A stretch of DNA of 53,626 nucleotides from NCBI GenBank assembly GCA_903907955.1, contig CAIVPZ010000052.1, forward strand, positions 1-53,626, given 5' to 3'. Positions within the stretch are counted from its first letter, which is position 1. Each line of letters starts with the position of its first letter. This document shows positions 23,682 through 32,372 of the stretch, one piece after another. Made by a program: the position numbers and the translations under genes. The DNA comes from an uncultured Acetobacteraceae bacterium. GTDB taxonomy: Bacteria; Pseudomonadota; Alphaproteobacteria; Acetobacterales; Acetobacteraceae. The notes below the pieces were generated by a model. It made no database searches. It was not told where the DNA came from and was given only the letters and a program-made list of their open reading frames with translations.

Positions 23682-25847
23682 ATGCCGAGCAACCAGCCGG
23701 ACCCTGGCACGGACGAGCAAACCCTGCGACTCACCGTGGTCGAAGCGCGGCGCGAGGATATCGGCCGCGGCATCGTCCGGGTCGATCCGGACCTGCTCAG
23801 GCAGATCAAAGCGGCGCCGGGCGACATTCTGACGGTGCAGGGACGCACCCGGACCACGGTCGCCAAGGCGATGCCGACCTTCAAGGAGCAGCGCGGCCAG
23901 GCGGTCATCCAGCTGGACGGGGTGGGCCGGGTCAATGCCGGGGCGGCGCTGGGGCAGCTGGTTTCGGTCAGCAAGTGCAGCCATTATCCCGCCCGCCGTC
24001 TGGTGCTGGTGCCGATCGGCCCCGCCCCGGTCCACGATGACGAACTCGACTACATGGCGCGCCGCCTCGATGGGCTGGCGGTGCATGTCGGCGACCGGGT
24101 GCGCGCGGCCTTGTTCGGGGCGACGCATCGCGACTTCCAGGTCAGCCGGACCGAACCGGACGGGGCGGTGCTGATCCAGCACGACACGGTGCTGGTGGTG
24201 GAGCGGGCCAAGACGGCCGATGCGCCGCAGACCGATGACATCGTCACCTACGACGATCTGGGGGGCATGGAGCAGGAGCTGCGCAAGGTCCGCGAGATGA
24301 TCGAGCTGCCGCTCACCCATCCCGAGATTTTCGAGCGGCTGGGAATCACGCCACCCAAGGGAGTCCTGCTGCAGGGCCCGCCCGGCTGCGGCAAGACGCT
24401 GATGGCGCGGGCCATCGCGCATGAGACCGACACCGCGTTCATCTATGTCAGCGGGCCTGAGATCATCCAGAAGTTCTACGGCGAAAGCGAAGCGCGGCTG
24501 CGCAAGATCTTCGAGGACGCGGCGCGGCGGGCGCCCGCCATCATCTTTTTCGACGAGATCGACTCCCTGGCCCCGAAGCGCGACCGGGTCGAAGGGGAGG
24601 TGGAAAAGCGGGTGGTCGCCCAGCTGCTGTCGCTGATGGACGGCCTGAAGGCGCGCGGCGATGTCATCGTCATGGCCGCCACCAACCGGCCGGACAGCAT
24701 CGACCCGGCCTTGCGCCGCCCCGGCCGCTTCGACCGCGAGATCGCGATCGGCGTGCCGAATATCCGGGGGCGGGGCGAGATTCTCGAAATCTACGCACGC
24801 AGCATGCCGATCGCGCCGGACGTCGACCGGGCCGGCCTGGCCGAGGTCACGCATGGTTTCACCGGCGCGGACCTTGCCGCGCTGTGTCGCGAGGCGGCGA
24901 TGGCCTCGCTGCGCCGCCATCTGCCGATACTCGCACCGGGAGCAGGCCCGGTGCCGTACGAGACCCTGATGGCGTTGGAGGTGAACATGGCCGACTTCAC
25001 CGTGGCATTGGGGGAGGTGGAGCCGTCCGGTCTGCGCGAGCTCTCCGTTGAGGTGCCGAACGTGCGCTGGGACGATGTCGGCGGGCTCGACAGCATCAAG
25101 GCGGCCCTGCAGGAAGCGATCACCTGGCCGCTGGCGCAGCCTGGCCTGTTCGAGCGTGCCGGGGTGCGGCCGCCGCGCGGCATCCTGCTCTACGGCCCGC
25201 CAGGCAATGGCAAGACCCTGATGGTCAAGGCCCTCGCTTCGCAGAGCAACCTCAATTTCATCAGCGTCAAGGGGCCGGAGCTGCTGTCGAAATACGTGGG
25301 CGAATCCGAACGCTCGGTGCGCGAGCTGTTCGCCCGCGCCCGCCAGGCGGCGCCCTGCATCGTGTTTCTCGACGAGGTGGATTCGCTGGTGCCCAAGCGC
25401 GGCCTGCAGGACCGCTCGCCGGTGACCGACCGGGTGGTCAGCCAGCTGCTGACCGAACTCGACGGCATCGAGGTGCTCAAGGATGTCTGGGTGATCGCCG
25501 CCACCAACCGGCCGGACATCGTCGACGAAGCCTTGCTGCGGCCTGGCCGGCTCGACTACCGGCTGGAGGTGCCCAAGCCGGACCTGCCGGCCCGGGCCGC
25601 GGTGCTCGCGGTGCATCTGCGCTCGAAGCCGGTGGAGGAAACCGTCGACGTCGCGGCGCTGGCGGAGCAGACCGACGGGCTGTCCGCCGCCGAGGTCCGC
25701 TTCGTCTGCGATCGCGCGGCGATGAATGCCGTTCGCCGGGTGTTCCCGACCGCCGGGGTGACGGTGGCCGTGGTCGCCGATCTGCGGATCGGTCAGGAGG
25801 ATTTCGACGCCGCTGTGGCGGCCCAACGTCTGGCCGGCAATATATAA
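23682..25847 (+). CDS. CDC48/p97-type double AAA+ ATPase
   Basis: The 721-residue protein has the full CDC48 architecture. An N-terminal substrate-binding domain covers about 1-185 (LRLTVVEARREDIGRGIVRV, GDILTVQG). D1 has Walker A GPPGCGKT near 232, Walker B IIFFDEIDSLAPKR and TNRPDSIDPALRRPGRFD. D2 has Walker A GPPGNGKT near 505, IVFLDEVDSLVPKR and TNRPDIVDEALLRPGRLD. The ATPase motifs are intact. CDC48 unfolds or remodels protein complexes. TGGAGGAG precedes the ATG. Its place between accessory gvp genes and the cluster's regulators suggests a role in remodelling Gvp proteins or collapsed vesicles, alongside the AAA ATPase GvpN. Confidence 0.93.
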   Translation: MPSNQPDPGTDEQTLRLTVVEARREDIGRGIVRVDPDLLRQIKAAPGDILTVQGRTRTTVAKAMPTFKEQRGQAVIQLDGVGRVNAGAALGQLVSVSKCSHYPARRLVLVPIGPAPVHDDELDYMARRLDGLAVHVGDRVRAALFGATHRDFQVSRTEPDGAVLIQHDTVLVVERAKTADAPQTDDIVTYDDLGGMEQELRKVREMIELPLTHPEIFERLGITPPKGVLLQGPPGCGKTLMARAIAHETDTAFIYVSGPEIIQKFYGESEARLRKIFEDAARRAPAIIFFDEIDSLAPKRDRVEGEVEKRVVAQLLSLMDGLKARGDVIVMAATNRPDSIDPALRRPGRFDREIAIGVPNIRGRGEILEIYARSMPIAPDVDRAGLAEVTHGFTGADLAALCREAAMASLRRHLPILAPGAGPVPYETLMALEVNMADFTVALGEVEPSGLRELSVEVPNVRWDDVGGLDSIKAALQEAITWPLAQPGLFERAGVRPPRGILLYGPPGNGKTLMVKALASQSNLNFISVKGPELLSKYVGESERSVRELFARARQAAPCIVFLDEVDSLVPKRGLQDRSPVTDRVVSQLLTELDGIEVLKDVWVIAATNRPDIVDEALLRPGRLDYRLEVPKPDLPARAAVLAVHLRSKPVEETVDVAALAEQTDGLSAAEVRFVCDRAAMNAVRRVFPTAGVTVAVVADLRIGQEDFDAAVAAQRLAGNI

Positions 25848-26060
25848 AATGTGCCTGAACTGACGCGGACGCCCCCGGCAATGCAGGATCACGGTTCATG
25901 GCGCCGGAGCGGCTGAGCCGCCGAATGGCGGGATAAGATCAGGCGGCGGTTTGGTCTGCATCTTTACCGGCAACGGACGTCAATATCGGTCCGGCGGGCG
26001 CTGTCCTGCACGGACACGAAGGCGAGAGAGCGTTGCGGGGGGGCTTTTTGAGGGTGGAAG

Positions 26061-26081
26061 CATGGGGAATTTTGCCCCATG
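26061..26081. repeat. Perfect 7-bp palindrome with 7-base centre
   Basis: CATGGGG (26061-26067) and CCCCATG (26075-26081) flank AATTTTG. It may be a protein-binding site or a small RNA hairpin. It lies about 215 bp after the CDC48-type gene. Confidence 0.5.
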
Positions 26082-26470
26082 TTCAGGTCGTCACCCTGCC
26101 GAGTGTCTCCGCCTGAGGGCAGGGTCCGGCGCGCCGGCGAAGGGCCTATGCCATGACAATAAAGACGAAATCTTCGGCTTTCACCATCGATGATGGCCCT
26201 GGCATATACGGGATGCTGCGCGCGCCGCCGCCGGCGTGATCTTCCTGAATCCGCTGATCGGCCACTGAAGCCATGTCGGCTTTTCTGGCAGAGGGCGGCA
26301 GTATCCTTTTGAACCGGGCGTGCGGAGCGATGCGGGCGATGCCAGGCAGCAAGTATGAACGTATTGGTGGTCCGGCAGCGTGGATCGCACCGGGCTTGCG
26401 CGCCGCACCGCCGTCCCGGCCGCAATATCGCGCCACGGTCATCCGTTCACAAATGTTTGCGTGTTTTAAT

Positions 26471-26500
26471 TTGTATAGGGACCGCGAAGTCTCATATGAT
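26471..26500 (+). promoter_or_regulatory. Possible sigma-70 promoter of the regulator
   Basis: TATGAT (26495-26500, five of six matches) is preceded after 18 bases by TTGTAT (26471-26476, three of six matches). It lies about 95 bases before the activator start. The weak -35 suggests modest or assisted expression. Confidence 0.35.
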
Positions 26501-26595
26501 AATACCGCCTGCAGGGGAGAATTCGCTTCCGAAAAATGAAAAACTGAAGCGCTTGAATTGTTGTGTTGTTTTCTTTAGTTCTTGCCTGGAAACGT

Positions 26596-28020
26596 ATGAT
26601 TTTCTTGGGTGGCGCGGTGAGGGCACAATTCCCGGTTCTGATCATCGATGACGATCCCGACATACGTTGGGCGCTGCGCACTATTCTTTCGGGTGCCGGC
26701 TTTGCCGTGGTCGAGGCCGATAACGGGCAGGCCGGTCTTGAAATCGCAAGTCGAACCAACCTGGCCGCGGTGCTGCTCGACCGGCGGATGCCCGGCCTCA
26801 GCGGCGACGAGGTGCTTGCCCGTCTCAAGTCCCGGTGCCGCTCCATTGCGGTGATCATGCTCACCGGCCATGGCAGCATCTCCGGCGCCGTCGATGCCGT
26901 CCGGGCCGGTGCATTCGACTACCTGACCAAGCCGTTCGATAACGATACCGTGGTTTCCACCGTCCGCCGCGCCATCGCCCAACAGAGCGCGGCCTTGCCG
27001 CGTCCGAACGGCAACCTGTGGGAGACGGTAACCGGCCTGATGGGGCATGGCCCGGCGGTGCAGAACCTGATCGCGGAAATGGAGATGGTCGTCGATACCG
27101 ACTATTCCGTGCTCATATTTGGTGAAACCGGCACCGGCAAGGAAGTCGTTGCACAATCATTGTCCCGGCACGGGCCGCGGGCGACACGGCCATTCGTGGT
27201 GGTGGATTGCGGCGCCATCGTCGAATCACTCGTGGATTCCGAGTTCTTCGGCCACGAGCGCGGCTCGTATACCGGCGCCATTGACCGACGGCGCGGCCGT
27301 TTCGAAATGGCCGCCGATGGCGGAACGATTTTCCTCGATGAGATCGGCAATCTCTGTGCAATCGGGCAGCGGGCCCTGCTGCGGGTTCTCGAGGAGCGGG
27401 TCATCTACCGGGTGGGCGGGTCGGCACCGATCAATCTCGACATCCGCCTGATCGCCGCGACCAACGTGAACCTGGCCGAGAACGACGATGCCGGCGCGTT
27501 CAGGCCTGATCTGTTCTACCGTTTATCGGAATACACCATCACGCTGCCGCCGCTGCGAACGCGACCGGAAGACATCGAGTTCCTGGCGCAGCGATTCCTC
27601 GGTCATGCCGAGCGGGTTTCCGACCGTCCGGCCGCGGATATCACCCCGGATGCGCTCGACCTGCTGCGCGACTATTCCTGGCCGGGCAATGTCCGGCAAC
27701 TGCGCAACGTGATCCGTCGCGCCGGTCTGATGACGTCGTCCAGGATCACGGCGGCACATATCAAGGCGTGCCTGCCGCCATCGTCGCGGACCGTCGCTCC
27801 CATGCCCGGCCAGGCGACAATCGCTGCGCCGCTCCGCGGTCAGGTGCAGGACCAGGTCAGGCAGATCGAGCGCAATGCGATCCTGCGGGCGCTGACCCAG
27901 GCCGGCGGCAACAAGACCATCGCCGCCCGGCAACTCGGCATCGATTACAAGACATTCCGCGTGAAGCTGAAGAGTATCGAACAGGACGCCTCGGTGAGCC
28001 ATGGACTCGCATGCCCCTGA
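26596..28020 (+). CDS. NtrC-family sigma-54 activator, probable gas vesicle regulator
   Basis: The 474-residue protein has a receiver (VLIIDDDPDIRW, phospho-acceptor Asp in AAVLLDRRMPG, Lys in YLTKPFD), a sigma-54 AAA+ domain (Walker A GETGTGKE, Walker B GGTIFLDEIGN, RLIAATN) and a Fis-type DNA-binding end (NAILRALTQAGGNKTIAARQ, LGIDYKTFRVKL). The sigma-54 contact loop, normally GAFTGA, reads GSYTGA (residues about 222-227). The ATG at 26596 follows GGAAA; a later GTG at 26617 is possible. Activators of this class open promoters like the one at 17301-17316, so it is the obvious candidate controller of gvpA. It resembles in role the GvrA-type regulator of enterobacterial gas vesicle clusters. 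It overlaps the next gene by 20 bases. Confidence 0.92.
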   Translation: MIFLGGAVRAQFPVLIIDDDPDIRWALRTILSGAGFAVVEADNGQAGLEIASRTNLAAVLLDRRMPGLSGDEVLARLKSRCRSIAVIMLTGHGSISGAVDAVRAGAFDYLTKPFDNDTVVSTVRRAIAQQSAALPRPNGNLWETVTGLMGHGPAVQNLIAEMEMVVDTDYSVLIFGETGTGKEVVAQSLSRHGPRATRPFVVVDCGAIVESLVDSEFFGHERGSYTGAIDRRRGRFEMAADGGTIFLDEIGNLCAIGQRALLRVLEERVIYRVGGSAPINLDIRLIAATNVNLAENDDAGAFRPDLFYRLSEYTITLPPLRTRPEDIEFLAQRFLGHAERVSDRPAADITPDALDLLRDYSWPGNVRQLRNVIRRAGLMTSSRITAAHIKACLPPSSRTVAPMPGQATIAAPLRGQVQDQVRQIERNAILRALTQAGGNKTIAARQLGIDYKTFRVKLKSIEQDASVSHGLACP

Positions 28021-28858
28021 TGCCGCGACCGTCGCTGCACCGCCGGCGCCCTTGCCAACCGACCGGCTGGTCTATGTCTATGCCTTTGTCGATGCCGCCC
28101 GGCTGGGCGATCTGGCGCGGTTGACCGATACCGGGCCGGCGCTCTCGCTGCATCGGGTCGGTACGATCGGCGCAATTGTCCACCAGGTTCCGGCGGCAGA
28201 GTTCAGCGGCATCGACGGCGAGCGCAACCTGGCTGACCCGGCCTGGCTCATGCCGCGCATCTGTCGCCATGAAGCCCTGGTGGAAAGCGCGATGCAGTGC
28301 TCGCCGGTATTCCCCACCGGCTTTGCGACGCTGTATGTCAGCCTCGACAGCCTGACCGGCCTGATGCGGCGACATGAGGCGACCATTGCGGATTTCCTGA
28401 GGCAGGTGACCGGCCAACAGGAATGGTCTTTGCGGCTGACGGCCGAACTGGGCGATCCTGCCACCCTCGCTGATCTGGCCGCGGAACTTTGGCCCGGCTG
28501 GTCGGCGTGTCCGCCGGGACTGCGTTATCTGCGGTTGCGCCAGGGACGGCCGGCCCTGCTGCAGGCCGCCAGGGAGCGGGCGGCGCGGCAGATGCCCGGC
28601 ATCGTCGACCGGCTGCGCGATCTCGTCACGGCCATTCGGCCGCTGGTTCCCGCCGCCGCACGGGCGGCCGGGGAGCAGTATGTCGAGACCTATGCCCTGC
28701 TCGTACCGGTCGGGCAGCAGGCGGCCCTGCGCGCGCGGGTGACTGAACTGGCGGCTGAACCGGCCCCCCTGCATCCGGGGGCGGCGCTGTCGGGGCCGTG
28801 GCCGCCATACAGCTTCCGCCCCTTGCTCGATGGAAAGGAGGAACGACAGGACACGTGA
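28001..28858 (+). CDS. Second gas vesicle protein GvpF/GvpL
   Basis: The 285-residue protein belongs to the GvpL/GvpF family: LVYVYAFVDA near residue 22, VESAMQCSPVFPTGFATLY, ETYALLVPVGQQAAL, and the C-terminal signature ALSGPWPPYSFRPLL. It is more divergent than the member at 20380, with a 20-residue Pro/Ala N-terminal tail. Most gas vesicle clusters carry two or more GvpF/L proteins with non-identical roles in assembly. Its start lies inside the end of the NtrC gene and its stop overlaps the kinase start (GTGA), so structural and regulatory genes are interleaved and coupled. Confidence 0.92.
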   Translation: MDSHAPDAATVAAPPAPLPTDRLVYVYAFVDAARLGDLARLTDTGPALSLHRVGTIGAIVHQVPAAEFSGIDGERNLADPAWLMPRICRHEALVESAMQCSPVFPTGFATLYVSLDSLTGLMRRHEATIADFLRQVTGQQEWSLRLTAELGDPATLADLAAELWPGWSACPPGLRYLRLRQGRPALLQAARERAARQMPGIVDRLRDLVTAIRPLVPAAARAAGEQYVETYALLVPVGQQAALRARVTELAAEPAPLHPGAALSGPWPPYSFRPLLDGKEERQDT

Positions 28859-30393
28859 GCGATCTGCATCCGAGCAGCAGCCTGCCGCCCCTGTGGTGTC
28901 AGGCGCTGGCCAATACCGCCGACTACCAAAGCCTGTTCGACGCCCTCAGCTCGACCATCCCGTCGTCGATATTGATCGTCGACGAGTCTCTCGCCGTGGT
29001 GATGGCGAACCGCAACTTCCTGGAAAAGTCGCGTGGCACGCTGAGTGCCGTGCAGGGCCTGAACCTGCAGAAGGTGCTGCCGTCAGCGTTCAGGGACACG
29101 CCGCTGGATCAGCAGATACGCGAGGTGATCCGCACCGGCAAATCGCTGCAGCGCCAGAAGATGACCTATCGTGCGCCAGGGATCGCGCTGCGGGTCTATT
29201 CGTACAGCATCCGCCAGCTGCAGTTCGGCGGCCAGGCGGCGCGCGCGGCTCTGCTGGTGATGGACGACATCACCGATCTGCTGAGCCTGAGCGAGGAGGT
29301 CCGGCGAACCCAGTTGCACCTCGCCAGCATCGTCGAGAGCGCCGGTGATCTGATCATATCGACCGATGCCGGCGGCAGAATTCTGACCTGGAATACCGCC
29401 GCCAATGAGGCGACCGGATATTCTCCCCGGGAAACCCTGGGCCGCCCGCTCGCCGAGCTGATCGCCGCGCCGCAGCAGGCGGAGGTCAAGGCGTGCTTTC
29501 GCGAGATCCACCGGAGCGACCGGCGGCTGACCGCGGAATGGCCGATGACCTGCGCGGACGGCAAGGTCATTCCGATATCGTGGCATATCTCGCCGATGAC
29601 CGGGAGCGACGGCAGCATATCGGGGGTCGTGATCGTCGGCCGCAACCTGGTGGAGCAGCGGGAGATGGAAGCGCAGATGCACCAGGCCGAGAAGCTCGCG
29701 GCGCTGGGGCTGGTCATCGGCGGCATCGCGCATGAGATCCGCAATCCGCTCGGCGTCAGCTCCGCCGCCGCGCAGTTGCTCCGGCGCGGCATCGGGACGC
29801 CGGAATTGCTGCTGGAATGCATCCAGAAGGTGATCGGCGGCATCAACCGGGCGTCGCTCATCGTCGACAGCCTGTTGCGCTTCGCCCGCCCCGGCCGCAT
29901 CCAGGAGACGACGCGGGTGGACGTGCTGGAGGTGCTGCGCAACGCCCTGATGCTGGTGGCGGGCGAGGCGTCGCCGGGAACCACGGTGCAGTGGGACACC
30001 CGCGACCTGCCGGCCGCCGTCTATGCCGAGGGGGTCCAGAGTCTGCTTGAGCTGGTCATGATCAATCTGATCACCAACGCTTTTCAGGCGATGGCGGATG
30101 GTGGCGTGCTGACCATTACGGTCAGGTCCGATCAGGACATCCTGATCACCATCCACAACACCGGCCCGGGCATTTCCGAGGCGCAGCTGTCCAAGGTGTT
30201 CGACCCCTTCTTCTCTCTGCGCAACGACAGCCGGCGGTCGGGACTTGGCCTGTTCGTCTCGCATTCGATCGTGCAGCAGCATGGCGGCGCCATCGCGGTC
30301 CGGTCGTCGCTGTCGGAGGGGACCACGTTCTCGGTGCGCCTGCCACGCGCCAAGAGTGAGGCGTCGCCGCCGCGGCCGGCCGGTTCGGCATGA
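28855..30393 (+). CDS. PAS-domain sensor histidine kinase of the gas vesicle cluster
   Basis: The 512-residue kinase has no membrane segment and is likely cytoplasmic. It has two PAS-type domains (SSILIVDESLAVVMANRNFL; SIVESAGDLIISTDAGGRIL), a HisKA domain with His in IGGIAHEIRNPLG, and a HATPase domain (NLITNAFQAM, HNTGPGIS, FDPFFSL, SGLGLFVSH). The HEIRNPL box and overall form resemble NtrB-type kinases, fitting the NtrC-type regulator two genes upstream. It starts with GTG at 28855; AAGGAGG lies 13 bases upstream. The signal sensed is unknown. Confidence 0.9.
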   Translation: MSDLHPSSSLPPLWCQALANTADYQSLFDALSSTIPSSILIVDESLAVVMANRNFLEKSRGTLSAVQGLNLQKVLPSAFRDTPLDQQIREVIRTGKSLQRQKMTYRAPGIALRVYSYSIRQLQFGGQAARAALLVMDDITDLLSLSEEVRRTQLHLASIVESAGDLIISTDAGGRILTWNTAANEATGYSPRETLGRPLAELIAAPQQAEVKACFREIHRSDRRLTAEWPMTCADGKVIPISWHISPMTGSDGSISGVVIVGRNLVEQREMEAQMHQAEKLAALGLVIGGIAHEIRNPLGVSSAAAQLLRRGIGTPELLLECIQKVIGGINRASLIVDSLLRFARPGRIQETTRVDVLEVLRNALMLVAGEASPGTTVQWDTRDLPAAVYAEGVQSLLELVMINLITNAFQAMADGGVLTITVRSDQDILITIHNTGPGISEAQLSKVFDPFFSLRNDSRRSGLGLFVSHSIVQQHGGAIAVRSSLSEGTTFSVRLPRAKSEASPPRPAGSA

Positions 30394-30403
30394 GCCGCGG
30401 ATA

Positions 30404-30847
30404 ATGCCGTCACGACCGGCACTGTCCGCGCTGGTGGTCGATGACGACCTGGACATGTGCTGGGTTCTCAAGGTGACCCTGGAGTTTTCCGGATACGTCG
30501 TGACCACCGCCCAGACCGGGCAGGAGGCTCTGCGCCTGGCCAATCGGGACACGTTTCCGATTGCCTTCATCGATGTCCGCCTGCCGGACATGGACGGCCT
30601 GCAACTTGCAGTCAGGATGGCCCAGCGCTGCGTCAACATGAAGATCGTCGTCATATCAGGCTATTATTCGCCGGATGACCGGTCGATTGTCGAGGCGTTG
30701 CAGACCGGGCGGGTACATGGCTTCCTGGCGAAACCATTTCAGATCGAGGCGATCGAGGCCGCTTTGGCAGGATGCGGCAGCCAGGGCCGGGACGCCGACA
30801 GCCCCCCGTCCGCCACATCCCTACCGGCATCGACAACGGCCGGCTGA
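30404..30847 (+). CDS. Single-domain response regulator of the gas vesicle cluster
   Basis: The 147-residue protein is a receiver (ALVVDDDLDMCWVLK, phospho-acceptor Asp in AFIDVRLPDMDG, VVISGYYS, Lys in FLAKPF) followed by a short Ser/Pro-rich tail and no output domain. It starts 10 bases after the kinase stop, so it is in the same transcript. It probably competes with, or relays phosphate to, the NtrC-type activator. It is the last gene of the gas vesicle cluster. Confidence 0.88.
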   Translation: MPSRPALSALVVDDDLDMCWVLKVTLEFSGYVVTTAQTGQEALRLANRDTFPIAFIDVRLPDMDGLQLAVRMAQRCVNMKIVVISGYYSPDDRSIVEALQTGRVHGFLAKPFQIEAIEAALAGCGSQGRDADSPPSATSLPASTTAG

Positions 30848-30908
30848 CGCACGATAATGACAATGTGCAGCATTTAGCCCGGCGCCACCCGGTTCATCCC
30901 ATCAGGGC

Positions 30909-32174
30909 GTGTCCCCAACCGGGGCGATTCCCCCGGTGAACGCCGCCAGTCCGCCCGCCCGCCCGACATCGTCCGGTCGAGGCGCCTGGCTGCTCCAATG
31001 GAGAGCCGGAGAGCGAAAGACGGTCTACCTGTGCGCAGCCATTCTTGGAATTGGAACTTTCGTTCTGGTTCTCCACGTGGTGAAGATATGGGCTGCGTTC
31101 ACCGCTCAGGCTCCAGGACAATCGGCTGATCTGAACGAATTCTTTGCGCTTTGGTCGTACGCAAAAATCGCAAGCGCCCATCCAGCGACGGAACTCTACG
31201 ATTTCGCGACGCTTCACGCACGGCAGGTTGCGCTCGGAATGGCGCCGGGCACGCAAAATCCATTCCCCTATCCACCGATATTCATACTGCTCCTGTGGCC
31301 ACTGAGCTTTATGCCATACGAGGCAGCCTACCCCGTTTGGATCGTTGGTACTCTGGCGTTGTTTGTCTGGGCCGTTGCTGCAACGTGCTCCCGGTTGCCG
31401 CTTTGCCTGCTTGGCGTGATCGTCGCCCCCGCAAGCATTGCGACAATTGATTCTGGACAGAGCGGGTTTCTGGCGGCGGCCCTGATAACGGCCGGGGTCC
31501 GGCTTGCCGGCAGCCGGCCGGTGCTTGGGGGAATCCTGCTCGGCATTCTCACCTACAAGCCGCAGCTCGGCCTCCTGGTGCCGATTGCTCTCGCCTCTGC
31601 CGGGTTCTGGCCGGCATTCCGTGCCGCCTGCGCGACGGCGGTCGGGCTGGCCGTGGTTGCCACGCTTGCATTCGGCTGGGCGGTCTGGCCAGCCTGGTTT
31701 TCGATGTTGCCGGCCTATGCGGAAATGTTCGACCAGTGGACAGGGACGCTGCGGTTCATGCCCACGGTAATTGCCAATCTGGAGCTGGCTGGCTGCACAC
31801 TGGCGGTGGCCAAAATCGTCCAGGCCCTGGTTGCCCTTGCGGTGGCGGTTCTTGTATGGCGTTGTTTCCGGCAACATTCGGGGCGCATTGCCACCGCCGC
31901 ATTGCTGGTTGGAACCATCCTGGCAACCCCGCATGCATATATCTATGATTTGCCGATGGTGGTGGCAGCCATGGCTCTGTTCATTGCGGCCCGCGTCGAA
32001 TCGGGCGCTGCGTTCAGCCTGGCGGAGATCGATATACTGATTCTGGCGTACATATTTCCTGCGCTTATGCAGACAAGATATCTGCACCAGCCAGTCAGTG
32101 CGGTGCCACTTATGCTGTTTTTCGGCATGATACTGTGGAATGCAAGGTCGGCCCCGGCCCGGCAACCGGGATAG
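30909..32174 (+). CDS. GT87/DUF2029-type polytopic membrane glycosyltransferase
   Basis: The 421-residue membrane protein has about nine to eleven hydrophobic segments, starting near residue 40 (VYLCAAILGIGTFVLVLHVV). A conserved loop (NEFFALWSYAKIASAHPATE, NPFPYPPIFILLLWPL) matches the GT87/DUF2029 family, which uses polyprenyl-phosphate sugars. A later motif, LGILTYKPQLG, is also typical. It starts with GTG. A degraded copy of this gene lies on the opposite strand at 47756-48778. Its acceptor is unknown. Confidence 0.8.
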   Translation: MSPTGAIPPVNAASPPARPTSSGRGAWLLQWRAGERKTVYLCAAILGIGTFVLVLHVVKIWAAFTAQAPGQSADLNEFFALWSYAKIASAHPATELYDFATLHARQVALGMAPGTQNPFPYPPIFILLLWPLSFMPYEAAYPVWIVGTLALFVWAVAATCSRLPLCLLGVIVAPASIATIDSGQSGFLAAALITAGVRLAGSRPVLGGILLGILTYKPQLGLLVPIALASAGFWPAFRAACATAVGLAVVATLAFGWAVWPAWFSMLPAYAEMFDQWTGTLRFMPTVIANLELAGCTLAVAKIVQALVALAVAVLVWRCFRQHSGRIATAALLVGTILATPHAYIYDLPMVVAAMALFIAARVESGAAFSLAEIDILILAYIFPALMQTRYLHQPVSAVPLMLFFGMILWNARSAPARQPG

Positions 32175-32372
32175 CCTTTCAGGGTCCGTCCGGGATCATC
32201 TGGGTGTCTGGCAGAGCTTTCGCACCATCAGGTCAGAATGTTCGAAAGGGGGATTCGCTGCGTGCATTTTCGCACGCTTGCGCTTGCCGATCCAGATGGC
32301 ATGGCATGTGATTCACACGCTTTCCGGGGCAACGGTTTCCCGGTGCGTCGGCACGGGATTCCGGGTTGGATC

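Larger units (their letters stand above)
25848..26595. other. Long intergenic region before the sigma-54 activator
   Basis: About 750 bases without a convincing gene. Short frames on both strands lack recognisable products. It holds the palindrome at 26061-26081 and a possible promoter at 26471-26500. Base composition drops from GC-rich to AT-rich over the last 150 bases, as expected for a promoter region. The middle part could be a remnant of a lost gene, but I could not match it to anything. Confidence 0.5.

Noticed and set aside
26146-26442. 98-codon minus-strand frame in the gap before the regulator
   Set aside because: No ribosome site, no recognisable motif and poor codon pattern compared with neighbours.
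30894-32165. 423-codon minus-strand frame opposite the GT87-type gene
   Set aside because: Hydrophilic low-complexity product; the plus strand has membrane segments and family motifs, and the paralogue confirms the coding strand.
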